From Locusta migratoria (Eukaryota > Arthropoda > Insecta > Orthoptera > Acrididae): a DNA stretch of 64,000 nucleotides. Position 1 is the first letter of the stretch. Each line of letters opens with the position of its first letter. The stretch is taken from NCBI GenBank assembly GCA_026315105.1, contig CM048745.1, positions 742,385,006 through 742,449,005 of the forward strand, read 5' to 3'. The position numbers and the translations under genes were made by a program. Below the pieces are notes generated by a model, which was not told where the DNA came from, ran no database searches, and was given only the letters and a program-made list of their open reading frames with translations. Shown piece by piece: positions 19,223 to 32,640 of the stretch.

Positions 19223-22200
19223 GAATTTCTATTGATATGTGAAACTATACAGGTTTGCACATGCTGTGTGTCTTGCCATTCCTTTAGAAGCACGTGGGTC
19301 ATTCTTGCCTGCCTACCAGAGGAAATATGCACGTATTAAATTGTAGATGGATAGACGAATGTGGCGAAAACACCACATCATGCTTATCCGTACTTCGGTT
19401 GTGCCGAAACGACGACCTGAAGGAGCGCATCCAGAAACGGCCACAAGACGTGATGGTGTTTTGGTCACCCCTACCTGTTGGGTAGTCGGATGGGTGTTTT
19501 CTCTTGCGTCACGTCTTACGGGTGTACGGAGGTAATGGGAGGAAACTGACTCAAATTTGCAGCGAACTCCTGTCCACACGTTACATCTTGATTGCGTATA
19601 CGTGATTTGAACCCACAGATTTGAGCAATTTTGATCAAACCTCCAACTTCCAGATTTGCGCACATCTCATATCTGCGCAAATCTGCTGTCCACATGCAAC
19701 GATTTACGATGTTTGGGCAGACAGATCTTTGTGTGTGGACCCGTCTTTGTAGCTTGTGAGATGCTTGAAGACTCCTTGGAAATGCTATTTATTCTTGGAT
19801 GTTTGAAACGTATCACATTTATTAAAACACTTTTAATGGTTGATAAATCATACGTAAAACGGTTCAAAATGATGAATAAAATATTTACAGAAGACATCAA
19901 CATCTTTAAACCGCCGAACGGATTTAGATGACATTTGAATCCTGCATAATTTTCACGCTGTATAACGAATAGCTTCTTCAGTCAGAGATTTAGCCACGAT
20001 GTAGCAAACAGTTTCTTCTCGTATTTAATATTTCTGTTTTCGTATCGATAAAGGATAGTATTTATCGTCTTTCTACACACGATTTATATTTAATCCGAAA
20101 CATTGGAAACTTTTCTTTTTTCGTGAAACTGCTGTACTTTCGATGGCCTTGACACATTCGTGAGTGAAACCGCGGGTAAAAACTAGTTGAGCTATAATAA
20201 AAATATGTCTATCGCAAGAGAGGTCGTTTGGATTACATTACATGTACGTACATTTGGTTCCAATTTATCCACAGTGAAGAGAACAATAAAAACATACATG
20301 CTAGTGTACCTTACACAGATCCAAAAGACATTGCCATTGTGGATGTGGAATCGATCAAAATGCCATAAAAACTTGTTGCCAAATCATAAATTTTCATTAT
20401 GTTTACTTAGGTGCGTATGATAATCCTGAGGATTTTATAACCATGCATCATGACAAAACTAAAGTGAAATACAGCATTTCGTAAGCCTTGGTAATGAGTT
20501 GAGTCGAAATGTTACTGATGTCTTAAATCCGTATAGTGTGTTTCACCTATTTCTTTACTATATGAACCGTGTGGAATTTATTTTCTGGTGATTTTAAAAA
20601 AGACGACATTTTCGCAATCGACAGTTAACGTACTTATTTTTACAGCTGTTTCGATCTTAGTGCTATTATCAAGCGGTGTGTTCTAAACTATTGTACTTCA
20701 GCAAATGCCAGACATACTTACTACCATGTCGTATCATTGCCTTATGTTAATGTGAATAACCTCAATGCAAATCACAATAAACCACGTTCTTGTACACTGT
20801 TTGCGTAGAGTCTTATGAAGTCGCTCTATTGCCTAGCTACGTTTCTAGGATTCTGATCCGTTAACCGAGAATTGTATTTAAGGGTGGACGTCAAAATATC
20901 GAACAGTTAAAGGATTTTCGACGATATTATTTCCAAGGTGGTCAATGTTGTTCGCTCTCTCTTGTAGCTCTCAACGCCATTTGAAAATAGAACCTAGTAG
21001 TAGTGATTATCAGGAACACTGCACCAAGATAGAAATATTACGCGACGCTAAAAGTAATCACTAAAGTTAATTGTAAAGGTGACAGATCCAACACACAATG
21101 TATCTTCTGCGACATTTTTATTGTACAATTATAAACAAGTTACCAAGTCGAATCTCTAGGCCCGTAAAGATTTGTCTGTGGTTCCGCAGACAGTTTTAAA
21201 TCACCAAGATAAAAACAATTGAGCACAGGAAGATAAAATGATCCACCCAGCTATAATGCGAAAAAAGAAAATGAAATTTCAGATCTGCCAGAAGTTACGG
21301 AGAATGGAGACGTGCACCATTTCTTGATATTATAGCCCATCATTTCTCAATCGTAAAGATGTGAGAGTGGAACTTGAGGAACAAAAGAGCGACAGTTATT
21401 TAAGAATGACAATCAGCAGAAATTTCTCATGGAGTGGGATTTAGAGTCACGCACACTTTTTCAGACATCATTTTCGCAACTGACTGTTGAAAGTACTTAT
21501 TTTCATAAATGCAGTTTCAGTATTTGGTCCATTATCACATGCTGTGCTGTGTTCTTGCACATGTGAAGCTTTATACACGTGAGTTTGCACGTTGTAACAC
21601 AACATCCGATATGTCATGGCAAATTATTACTTAACTGTTGACTGCTGATTCGGCCAATCTGGCATATAAAACATTTCAGGTGGCGAGCTCAAATTCCTTG
21701 CCAGCGACTGGACCTGTGTCACACTTATGAAATGTACATATTCTTCTTCATGACCCGGGGTCTTTGACGAGATGGAGGATTATCTACGACGTAAATTAAA
21801 AACAACTTTGCAGATAAAACCGCGATTTAATTACAAAACATTGTTGGTTCAAACTGATATAGGTTTGACGCTAAAAATGGATACAGAGCTCACTCCCCAC
21901 GAGGCTGCAGCTCCTCTCCTTATATAAGATACAAACAATAGCGAAGTGTTCATATGTTGTTGGAATCAGTTTAAATAATACTTTACAATTACAATTGAAT
22001 GAATTATTTTACATTAATTATTACATTAGGTTATTTAGGTGATTCGTATTACATTACATCTTAAAATCATTTAAGAAACAAAGTATTATACATAAAATTC
22101 GTGACATGTGAGTACTAGTTTTCAATAACTTTTTCGAAAAGAGAATCATAAATTTTTGATATATTTTCATTTACACAGACTTCTGATTATCAAATATACC

Positions 22201-22981
22201 CAGTAAGAAGTTGTACACAAATGTTATCTGTTACATGTCCTTTTAGATACATATCATTATTAAGGAACAATTACGACAATTCCTACTTTTATTATAGTGA
22301 CGCGATTATTAAACAATATAACATTGCAAAACAAATCATTTCACATATATTTTAGTTTCAAATGCTTTCAAATGTTATTCTGAGTATTTAGTTGACGGAT
22401 GATTATTAGCGAATGTACATTTACTGACAACTTATAACATCAATTATTTCAGTGTCACGGAATTTAACTCATTATTAATTAGCGTTCGTTAATTGTCAAA
22501 TCGTAACTAAATGGCACCTTGCAGCAAACATGCCTTCCAGTCACAAAATACACCCTCTAGGGTAAAATTTAAAAGTCAGCAGGAAATAAGTTCACACGTA
22601 GCAGTTGGTGAGGAAATGAATTAAACATATCGTGCAGATTAAAAAGCTATAAATAAACTTTCTACACAAAACCGATTCCCAAAGCTTATAATAAGGTCCA
22701 AATCGATAGATTTGTTTTTCATTATAATAAAAGTGATAGTTCTTACAAACTCCACTTACTTATGAAGAGAATTTTTCAGTTCACTCGTCGTCGGCTTCTA
22801 TGAATGCTGCATGCCAGACGTTCATAGACCGAGGCTAGAGTGACTCAATACTCGGCTATTCGCACGACGCTAGCCGCTCATGGTCATCGCCTGCGAGGAC
22901 AGTCGGCTGTTTCTTCCGTACTGGCTACCAATGCTACTCACTGTAGGCCGTTAAGAAACTTTCTGAATAACCTTGTACTAA
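19223..22981. other. Largely unrecognised 3.8 kb
   Basis: No domain-bearing frame found. A perfect 12-bp inverted repeat with an 11-base loop (cagatttgcgca, 19651-19685) and a TATA-like ccttatataag near 21920 are the only small features noted. Ancient repeats or genuine intergenic DNA are both possible. Confidence 0.35.
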
Positions 22982-23392
22982 TCTATAAAGACAAGTAAGG
23001 CTTTGTTTAACTCTCCAGAAATTCTCCACCGATTTCCTCCCAATTTTTACACGACACTCTAATAAATATTCAATTGGGCATGGGTTATACATTATTTGCT
23101 ATATGTAAAATATAAATATGTGTTATATATAAATTAAAACCTTTGTTACCAAAATTAACGAAAACTTATTGACCAATTTACAACAAACTTTTGTACGATA
23201 CTCTACTTAACATAATGTTTAGACATAATATACAAAGTTGGATATAATATACAAAATATATAAAAACACAAACATAAGTTATATATTTTATTAATATCTA
23301 AAGTATGCAAAACCATATCTTTTTCTTCTTTATACATAAAGCAAAGTGTCCGTATTTTTGTGTGTACGTATTGCATATAAGTTTCTTTTCTT

Positions 23393-23456
<64 letters not shown>

Positions 23457-24485
23457 CTTAATGAAATGTAGTACGCGTAAGCTTCAATGTATGAGGACGG
23501 TCGCCGAAGTGTACGAATCACGTACAACACATAGTTCACGAGATATGACGTCATGAACAATGAGAGGCAAGAAAAACTGATACATCACGAAACAATGTTG
23601 CACATTTCCTCCTAAACACTGGACTGATTTCAACCAAATTTGAAACACATCTTCCTTACCGAGAGATAACAATTGCTGTATGAGTAAGAACCACATACGA
23701 CTCATGGCTCGGGAGATATAACGCCATAAACAAAAGGAATGCAAGAAACTGCCACATAATGCGACGAGACTTTTTATATACACTATATGAAAACGACAGT
23801 ACTTAGCGACTTGTAACAAACTGTAACATAATTTCAAACCTTTATTAAATTTTTTCTGGCTGACAACCACATCACAATAATGAAAGGAAAAACGTTTATC
23901 GCTTACTGCTTTTCCGCTGCTCATGGACTAAAACTACGGCATTCGGTATGACGTTACAATTTATAATTTCTACACTACAAATTGTAGCTACAGGAAATTT
24001 TACAAACATATAGTTGAATGTACCTTCGAAATTGTATAACATTACGACACGTAGGTCATGAGATGTGAGCACATCAGCAGTAACGTTCATGGAATACGGC
24101 CCCATCACGCACCAAGTTTTAATTTATTATTTCTTTACTACTAATTGAATTCCCAAGAGATTTTACAGACATACAGCACTTACACAAATGAATATATACC
24201 TGAAAAATTATACAATTGTACAACATGTAATTCAATAAATATGAGGTCGTACGAATATTATATGTCATTTGCATTTTGACTACTATCTTTCTTTGTTTGG
24301 ATACTGCACGTATAATTTTGTACATTATGCAAGACAGCGTTAATTCTCATATATTCTCCGATAAATATAACATTATTGTAAAAAAAGGACATGGACAGAG
24401 AGAGAGAAGGGACAGGAGAAGCGCTAACTCAAGGCAGGAATGAATAAATAAATAAATAACCGGGCAACGCTGGGTTTTCAGCTAG
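22982..24485 (+). mobile_element. Non-autonomous Helitron-like element
   Basis: The 3' end is clear: hairpin CCGG-GCAACG-CTGG, then gttttcag and CTAG (24482-24485) followed by T. A candidate 5' end TCTATAAAGACAAG lies at 22982 after AA, giving A^T insertion. Inner blocks such as tccaccgatttcctcccaat and tgatttcaaccaaatttga resemble this family elsewhere in the window. It contains a 60-base T run (23394-23453). No Rep/helicase is encoded, so movement would need one in trans. The 5' boundary is tentative. Confidence 0.65.
23394..23453. repeat. Poly-T tract (60 bases)
   Basis: Uninterrupted T run inside the Helitron-like element; its length may not be reliably assembled. Confidence 0.95.
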
Positions 24486-25562
24486 TTTTATATACACAGC
24501 GCTTCGATAATTTTCTCGTAAGTTCGAGATTGGGACAGTAGTTACATTACACTATTTATTTGGCATATTCATACCGAGGAGAGTATCATTGATGGGATTG
24601 GGAGTATATCAGGATAACAAAAGGTACAGTGAATATTTAACTGAAGGCTTGACATCTTAAAAGTTAATGTTCATTCAATAAATCAGCAATCAAGTGGTGC
24701 AAAAGGATGAGGAACAATTAAATAAGTTGGAACATTATTTTATTTATAAATTAATAAAGTAATTGTGATTAACGTATAAATCACATAACACTATAAACTG
24801 ATACACGATCCAGTCATATGAATCTGACCACCGCCTACGTTCTTCCAACGTGCAATAACCACGCAAAGACGGCAGGAGGCAGCACTTCCAATGGTGTTCT
24901 GTTGCAAGAAAATACACTTTCTATTGTACTTATATATTTTTAAACCAAAAGCTCAATAAAGGCACCCATGTGGTTGCCAGCCTGGAAGTAACTGGCAAAA
25001 AAAAAAAAAAAAAAAAAAAAAAAAGTGAAAAAGAGATAGAAAGTTTCTACAGCACAAAAGCGCGTAACCTGTACTACTGAACAATATTAATGGCATCCGA
25101 CCAGATAGATATTATCTATTTTGTAGTAAGGCAATCTTGTCGTTCATATGCCCTGTAGTGTCGTTGAAAGTAAAGGTAGGACTTTGAAACGCATTTAAGG
25201 AAACAAAAATCTTTCATTGGTACTCGTTACATTTTAGGCAGGGTACTGCCACTTTCATAGTGAAAAATTCTTGTCTCACATAGCCGAAAACGAGCTAACA
25301 TTTCTCTGACTGTACTTAGGTCGCTACTGTCACGTTGAAATGGAAGCATGAACACAGCACTTATACCGAAAGCATGTTCAATGCGAACTGAAATATACAC
25401 GCAGCACTAACTGCCTCTCGAGCAGTGCTCTGCTATTTATACACAGACAGAATGCACCAGAAATTAGAAGAATAGTTAACATAAGAAACATATAGAAATT
25501 ACAATTGAACATTAGAAACAACTAGAACATTCTGGATATGGTAATGACAATGAAATAAACTT
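24486..25562. other. Unrecognised sequence with poly-A tract
   Basis: Contains a 28-base A run at 24997-25024. Otherwise nothing is identified with confidence. Confidence 0.4.
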
Positions 25563-25645
25563 TTGCCGGTGGACGGAATTGTACCGGTGACCTTCAGCAC
25601 CGCCATCGGTGATGCTATCCATTGCGCCACGCCGGCAGTTGGATA
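25563..25645 (-). repeat. tRNA-like module
   Basis: On the minus strand: gccggcgtggcgcaatggat (acceptor and A-box side), a caccgatggcggtg stem-loop, and ggtacaattcc as a weak B box, closing with ccaccggc. The T-arm departs from a working tRNA, so I read it as a SINE head or tRNA pseudogene. Confidence 0.5.
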
Positions 25646-26330
25646 ACGTCGGGTCTTGCGGCAGTATTGTAGAAACAATTATGCCATTCGCCCATTTCTC
25701 CATTCCTTGGCAGGAGATGAGTCACATCAAATCCGGCAAACAATTTCTCACCCCGGCTGAACGACTGGTTCTCTGATGTCTTTGTCACGCCTGAAATATT
25801 TTGATGAGTTGCATCCTGTTCATAAGTACTCACCTCTCTTACAAATAATCAAGATATGGAATAAGGAGGCACACACTGAAGTAGAAAGTCATCCACAAAA
25901 GGAAAGGATGCGGGACGGTGTTGTAAGAGATCTTGCTTCGTCCTAGGTTCTGGAACGCAAGTTTTATACACATGAGAGTATTATCACTTACTTCTAGCTA
26001 TGTTGAACTGCACGACAGAAAATACGAGTATATGTCTCTAGCAATCGCAATAACACCATGAGCAATTTTGGTTGTCAATCTCTTCACAGGAGTAAGGGAC
26101 AACGGTAAAACACTGTTGGCAAAGAAAGTAGCCTCATAGCTCAATAAGCATTCTATGTTCAAATAAGCATTCTATGTTCACATCCTGTTCCTTCAATTCG
26201 ATGAGTATTAATCTGATATTTTCATTGGATATTTTTGTTGTTATTCCGCAGCGTTTCTCAGTCCATAGTCTCAGTTTTTTCTTTCTTTTTTGTGCTGTTG
26301 GTATTTCAATTTATGTATATTCGTTTTGTC
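25646..26330. other. Unrecognised sequence
   Basis: Includes a short direct duplication aataagcattctatgttca (near 26141 and 26163). No gene identified. Confidence 0.4.
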
Positions 26331-26334
26331 ATTT

Positions 26335-26762
26335 GTAGGCAAAGAGTGGAGCTCTGGATGCTAGAAAATGCAGTGTCAGTTGCACGAAGAAGAACATTAC
26401 CGTCATATTCTTCTGAGTCGAATGAAAGAGTCAGAGTAGCAGAGGCAGCCAGAAACATTTTTGCCTTGTTCGTAAATACCACTGGACACAGCACGCAGGA
26501 AAACGGTATTTTCGTTTAGTCCCTAGTGACTCTCCACGTTCTGAGAGAACTGCGGGATTCAAAAAAGATCGTTGAAACGCGTTAATCCTCAATGATTCAC
26601 GTCAACGTACTCGAGAACTGGCAAATGTAATTAACTGCTAACATTCCATCATTGTGTGACATTTGCATGCTATAGGAACGATTCAAAGATCAGATGTATG
26701 GGTACCGCATGCTCTAATCCCAAATCACAAAAATCTGGTGGTGGCCATAAGTGCATAACAGT
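26335..26762 (+). pseudogene. mariner transposase N-terminal relic
   Basis: In the frame around 26594-26755 the translation reads NDSRQRTRELANVIN, then HSIIV, HLHAIGTIQRSDVWVPHALI and NHKNLVVAISA, interrupted by three stops. This is the second helix-turn-helix and linker (WVPH) of mariner transposases. The DNA-cleaving domain that should follow is absent. Confidence 0.65.
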
Positions 26763-28259
26763 TGTGATGGCAGGCCATGTGGGCCAGGATTAAAGGTGAG
26801 AACGATTGATTGAGTTACAGACTTCCACAATTAATAACATTTATTGATACTTAAGTTGGAAAAAAATTAGAAAACTTCTCTGCAATGATGCTGCTCATCA
26901 CGTCGTTTGACGTTAACAAAGTACTTATCCACTTTCAATATTAATTTAAAAACCGACCATGTAACATTTCATACTTCAATAATGTGGCCTCAGCCTGCTA
27001 CTGAACAGATTCCAAATTTAGTATGCACTACAGCAATAATGCGAGAGTATGAAAATTAAAACAATTATTTAATTCAAACAAACGTATGCTTCCCTCTCAG
27101 AATTTTATCCAGGTCAGAAAACAGGATTCGAGAAATTTATGCTTCCTTTATAGTCTTATCCAGCTCCTTGGTGACCTCATAACTCGGTTCAGTAAATACA
27201 TTGAGCTTCCTGCCATATACTGTAACAACATATTCCAAGATGACGTATCTGTAACAGACTAGTAGCAACGGTTTGTCAATGTGCACCACAATACGTCATC
27301 ACAGTTTCATCAGCTCAATATTAATTAGCACACCCCACTGTTAATATCGGTATTAAGTATAGCCCACCAGCGAGGAACCATCCCCAAACAAAATCAGCCA
27401 ACGAAAACCAAATGTCAAGCAGTTCATACAGTTTAGCAGACATTAAAAGTCATAATGTGGCTCAGCCATATAGAAATGTTCACCGCACCTTACAGCAAGT
27501 TACACTTCATATCGCTCGGGCCGATTTCAAGCAGCAAACAATCACAGTACCTGCATTGCTGTATGCCATATAATGGGGCACTTGCACTTGCCACACATCA
27601 ATACATCATTCGCCGACGAGACCTTAATCTACCTTAATATACACGCCGACAACATACACTGTACGATTTGGCCAAACTTGTCTCCGTGCAGTTCCTCCCC
27701 GGAAACGAAAGACAGTACAGTCTTCAAACACAATCAGCAAGCGTAACCTCCTGCTCTTGCCCGTACTGACTAGCGTCGGTACTCAGTGTAACAGCGAACA
27801 ACAATCACCTTCTCCATGCTGTCACTTCCTTGTCGCTCGCCCCGTAACCGACTGTCCACACCAATCCACCGCCAAATATCCCTATTTTCCTCCATCAGAG
27901 TTCGTATTTGCGGAAGAAAGCCAACGCCGAAATCGATCACAGGGTAGCCAATCTACTCATGTGCCTTAAAAGGCACACAGTCTAGTACCTGCTGGTGCCA
28001 GTGCCGCTACTGCAGAGCAAAGAGTTGCGCAATCTAACTTTTCTCTGTTTTAAATTTTGTTCTTAAATTTTGTAGCGCTGCTGTTTTAAGAGGTTTATTC
28101 TCGCTATCTTGGCATATACGGTAATTTTTAGTAAGTGTCTTGATAGAGAGGACTATGTGACTGTGCCTGTTGTGAACTAATTCAATAGTAGTTGGCCTAA
28201 TAAAATAAACAAATATATCAAGTAGCGGTTTACTTCTAACACAACGCTTTACTCTTTCA
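26763..28259. other. Unrecognised 1.5 kb
   Basis: No frame or repeat recognised. The last few hundred bases may already belong to the 5' UTR of the LINE that follows, whose start I cannot place. Confidence 0.35.
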
Positions 28260-28873
28260 AAGTGGCAGACTTCGCGCACAGGCTACTGGAGTTTCCTTTC
28301 TTTATATTAGGAAGAACGGTTGTCAACACTGCGCCCGCGCGAACGTTTCCAGTATTTGCTACAATAAATAATTACAAAAATCGTTGTTTTAAGCTATATT
28401 TAATCGTTTTCAGTTGGTATGAATATAAGTGTTGTTACATTAGTGGAAGAGTTAGTGTAGAGTTAAATACGGAAAAATTGTGTAAAAAGTCTACTTTTCT
28501 TCTCGCGCCTATAGCACGTATTTGTAGCCTAATTTAACGTGCGCGAATCGTTGCAAACAGTTACTAAAACTTATATCTAATTACCCATTCTTCTATTTTT
28601 CACTCACTGCATATAGCAGATAGGATTTATAAATCTATCAGACGTAAATTTCGTGATTTAGCAAAAGTGTGTTTAGTAATCCGCGTTGATAGGCCTAAAT
28701 TTTGTTTTCGTGAGCGTGTTTTTAGGCCTAATTTTTGTTTTCGTAAGCGAGTTTCTTATATCCAGTGCCCTTTCAGTTAATTATATTTGCGTGAACAGAT
28801 TTTAGTGTCTCTTGGTGCAACTTTCACGTTTTAGTCAGTACTTAATCAAGTTTTTACGATTTCTATTTTTACC

Positions 28874-29254
28874 ATGCGTGAGAAGTGTGTGACATGCAGT
28901 AGGATCGTTAGTTCTGGGGTGTGGTGTGATAGTTGTAGTGGTTTCCTTCCTTGTGGCGAATGTAGTGGCGAGGGAAATGGGGATATAAATGAGGCTCACC
29001 AGTGGTTTTGTAGAATCTGCAATACAGATAGGAAAATAATGGAACAGGAGGGGAAAATTGCAGCTCTTCAAGCTGAATTAGGTAAGGCAAGGGAGACTCT
29101 GGGCAGGTTAAGGAGGGAGAAGGGTGAACAGCGGTGGGAAGTGGCAACAGGTAACAGGGTAAACAGGCTTAGGACAGTTTCAGACAGCTTTGTCATTAAT
29201 CTGAAAAATAGATTTGACCTGTTGCCTCACTCAGAATCGGATGACCCCATATAG
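28874..29254 (+). CDS. LINE ORF1, PHD-like zinc finger and coiled coil
   Basis: 126 residues. Residues 5-50 place cysteines as CVTC, WCDSC, CGEC, then WFCRIC, the spacing of a PHD-like finger, thought to help nucleoprotein formation. Residues ~55-90 (KIMEQEGKIAALQAELGKA) have heptad-like leucines suggesting a coiled coil. The frame ends at 29254 just before the esterase frame at 29296, so the two were probably one ORF1 now separated by a stop or shift. Confidence 0.75.
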   Translation: MREKCVTCSRIVSSGVWCDSCSGFLPCGECSGEGNGDINEAHQWFCRICNTDRKIMEQEGKIAALQAELGKARETLGRLRREKGEQRWEVATGNRVNRLRTVSDSFVINLKNRFDLLPHSESDDPI

Positions 29255-29295
29255 CTGATGCTGTATGAAGGACACAACAAACATTCCAGAAGTAT

Positions 29296-29860
29296 TTGAA
29301 AAAAGTAGGGAAAACTGTAAAAAGAAAGAAAGTCTTGTTGTTAGGTAGCTCCTATGGCAGAGGTGTTGGCCAACTACTGCAGGAAGAGCTAGGATCAGAG
29401 TACCAGGTCACAAACTTTTTCAAACCAAATGCGGGCCTGGGTCAGGTAACAGAGGATATAGGTGCTTTGTGTAAAGATTTCACAATGGAGGATACCGTGG
29501 TTATAGTGGGTGGTCCGGGAAACAGCATTGACAGAAACTGTGAATATTCTACAGAGTGTGACCTGGTGAAGATATCATCCGCAACGAAGCAATACTGGTA
29601 TGGGGTTTGTATCTGTCTTGAGTCTCCGTGATCGGCCTCAATTGAACTTATTCTGTCAGGAGAGTAAACTTGGAACGATGACTCATGACAGATATGAGGC
29701 CCCTGCGGATGATATCTGTAGGTGGGACTTCGCTAGGCATGGCCTTCACCTCAACAGTAAAGGGAAGGGAAAACTGCCTGAGTTGAATGCAAGTAAATTA
29801 CGGTGGGGGGGGGGGGGGGGGGACACTGTCACAAATGGTAAAATACCAGTGTCAGAGGGA
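29296..29860 (+). pseudogene. LINE ORF1, SGNH/GDSL-type esterase, frameshifted
   Basis: LLLGSSYGRGVG holds the nucleophile serine block, VIVGGPGNSI the block III glycine/asparagine, and after a frameshift near 29610 RHGLHLNSKGK supplies the catalytic histidine block. Esterase domains of this type follow the PHD finger in CR1-group ORF1 proteins; their lipid or protein substrate is not known. An 18-base G run (29805-29822) lies in the C-terminal part. Confidence 0.75.
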
Positions 29861-29924
29861 TGCCTTTTTTAGGATAGGTATGGGAAAAGTAAACTAGTTT
29901 TGAGAGAGTTTGGAAGACACCCTC

Positions 29925-29929
<5 letters not shown>

Positions 29930-29981
<52 letters not shown>
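29930..29981. repeat. Poly-A tract (52 bases) inside LINE
   Basis: Pure A run between the esterase and endonuclease segments, where other copies would be expected to have the ORF1-ORF2 junction. Confidence 0.95.
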
Positions 29982-29982
<1 letters not shown>

Positions 29983-29984
29983 AG

Positions 29985-31160
29985 ATATACGGGAGATAGA
30001 TTTTAGCAGACAATATTTAACAGAAAGTACTCAGAAACTTCCACTAAATCTTAGTCAAACCGTTAGTATGCAATATCAGTTATCTTTATTACATCAAAAT
30101 ATTCCAGGGCTCAGAAATAAACTTGATGAACTACTCATTTGTATTGATGAAATAGACTCATCTAACCCAATTGACAGAATTTGCCTCCCTGAACATCATA
30201 TGGCCACTGGTATAGATATGTTAAACGTTCCAGGATTTAATTTAGCTTCACACTTCTGTAGAGTAGATATGGAGGGAGGAGGAGTTGCCACATTCGTTAA
30301 AAATTGCTATAAATTCAAGAATATTGATATAAATAAATTCCGTCTAGAGCAGAATTTAGAAGCTTGTGCAACAGAAGTAGAATTCCACAACAGATGCTAT
30401 ATAATAGTAACTATTTACCGAGCACCTGCAGGAAATTATAATCTATTCCTAAATCATCTAGAAGCTCTATTGGGTTTTTAACAGGAAGAAATAAAGAAAT
30501 ACTAGATGCTGATGACTTTAATACAGATTGACTTATGCAGTCCTCCAGTAAAAACTTATTTCAGTCAGTAACTTTGTCTTTCAAGCCAACATATACCGTA
30601 AACTTTCCAACTAGGATAATTAAAACCTCTGAGACAGCAATCGATAATATTTTATAGACAAATCAAAGGAACAAAATCATATCATAAAATCAATAATAAA
30701 TGGCCTATCAGATCATGATATGCAGCTCCTTGTTTTAGGTATAGATTCTAAACAGATTACGAAGACTGCAAAATCTACATACACCAGAGTAGTCAACCCA
30801 TCAAAAATTGAAAATTTTAGAAAATTCCTCAAAGACATGAAAACTGGAAAGATGTATATAGTGCTCATAGAATAAATGAAAAATATAACGTATTCATTAA
30901 TAATGTTAGTATCGTGTTTGAAAATTGTTTTCCTCTACAACTAACTCGAATTAAACAGAAGTCTATAATAAAACCATGGATTACACGAGGAATAAAGATT
31001 TCATGTAAGACAAAAAGGAAGATGTGTCTATCAGCCAAGAGTAGTTTCAGTGATGATGATTTAACTAAATATAAGGAATACTGTAAAATATTAAAAAAAG
31101 TTATTCAGGCATCTAAACAAATGCACTATGAAAAGAAGATAGCAACATCAGGAAATCAAA
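29985..31160 (+). pseudogene. LINE ORF2, APE-type endonuclease
   Basis: LSLLHQNIPGLRNKLDEL (catalytic Asn region), ICLPEHHM (metal-binding Glu), GGGVATFVKN and IYRAPAGNYNLFLNHLE are in order at 30080-30480. A stop falls at 30481, and the D-x-N and S-D-H blocks follow in shifted frames (DADDFNTD near 30510, GLSDHD near 30705). The next frame, 30914-31165, is the linker (KPWITRGIK...KYKEYC). The enzyme would nick target DNA to prime reverse transcription. Confidence 0.78.
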
Positions 31161-31180
31161 TATAAACAATACGGGATATA

Positions 31181-32640
31181 GTGAAAGAGGAGACTGGTAG
31201 GACCAGAAAGGAACAAGAGCAGGTAGGATTAAGAGTAGCTGAGACATTAGTAATTGATGGGCATAGTGTGGCAAATCTATTTAACAAGTACTTTATATCC
31301 GTTACTTATAGTATGGGATTGTCTGGGTCAGTAAATAATGCCCTTGAATATTTGAAATTAGCATTTACAAATAATTTAATGTACATGAATATGTCACTCA
31401 CTTCACCACAAGAAATAACTTCCATAATAAAATCTTTAAAAACAAAGCATTATAATGGTTACAATGAAATATCAACAAAGTTAATTAAAGCGTGTTCTTG
31501 TGAACTTAGCACAATTTTAAGTTATTTGTTAACCAGTCTATTATAACTGGAACATTTCCTGATTGGCTAAAATATGCGGATATTAAACCTCTATCCAAGA
31601 AGAGGGATAAAGAGATACCATCAAACTACAGACGGATTTCACTTTTGGCGGCATTCTCAAAAATTCTAGAAAAGGTAATGTACAAGCAGCTTCTCAATCA
31701 CCTGACCACGAATGACATATTGTCCAAAACATAGTTTGGATTTCTGAACCGTTCCAATATCGAGAAGGATATTTACACTTACAGTGAGAATGTACTTAAT
31801 TCATTAGATAATAAATTGCAAGCAGCAGGTATTTTCTGTGATTTGTCAAAGGCATTTGATTGTGTGAACCATAACATCCTTTTAAGTAAATTAGGATTCT
31901 ATGGGGTCATGGGAAATGCTACAAAATGGTTCAAGTCATACCTCATTAACAGGATACAAAGTGTGTCAGTGCAAGTGACTAGTGAATTAAGCCAACAGTC
32001 ATCATCGGATTGGGAAGAAATTACATGTGGTATCCCACAAGGATCCATCTTAGGGCCGTTGCTTTTTCTTGTGTACATTAATGACCTCTCATCAGTTTCA
32101 CTACCAGAGGCAGAGTTTGTTTTGTTTGCAGATGATACAAGTATTACAATAAAAAGTACAAGCATAGTTATAAAAATGTCTGCTAATGATATTTTCGTGA
32201 ACATTAATAAATGGTTTAAAGCCAACTCATTGTCATTAAACATTGAAAAGACTCACTACATGCAGTTCAGAACATGTAAGAGATTTCCCGCCAGCAAATG
32301 CGTTAAGTATGAAGAAGAGCAGATAGAAGAGGTTGACAGTATTAAATTCCTGGGATTACAGCTTGATAATAAATTTAGTTCGGTGGAGCACACCACAGAT
32401 CTGCAGAAACGACTCAGCAATATTTTCAATACGAGTGTTATGAGACATAGGAGACATAAAAATAACAAAGCTTCCATACGTTGCTTACTTTCATTCCCTA
32501 ATGTCATATGGTATAATATTTTGGGGTAACTCTTCAAATCAGTCAAAAGTCTTCAGAGTTCAAAAGCGTGTAATACGTATTATTTGTGGAGTAAATTCAC
32601 GAACGTCCTGTAGAAGCGTTTTCAAAGAATTGGGTACATT
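31181..32640 (+). pseudogene. LINE ORF2, reverse transcriptase
   Basis: An N-terminal part (31181-31546) and a longer frame (31816-32529) with motif A GIFCDLSKAFDCVNH, motif B GIPQGSILGPLLFLVYINDL and motif C VLFADDTSI, all catalytic aspartates present. The RT motif 0-2 region (31550-31800) carries frameshifts and stops, and a stop at 32527 separates the C-terminal region (YGIIFWG-type block). Domain order and the VNHxxLLxKL block place it with CR1/L2-group LINEs. Confidence 0.82.

Noticed and set aside
29805..29822. G-quadruplex regulatory element
   Set aside because: A single homopolymer G run inside a decayed LINE frame; more likely slippage or an assembly artefact.
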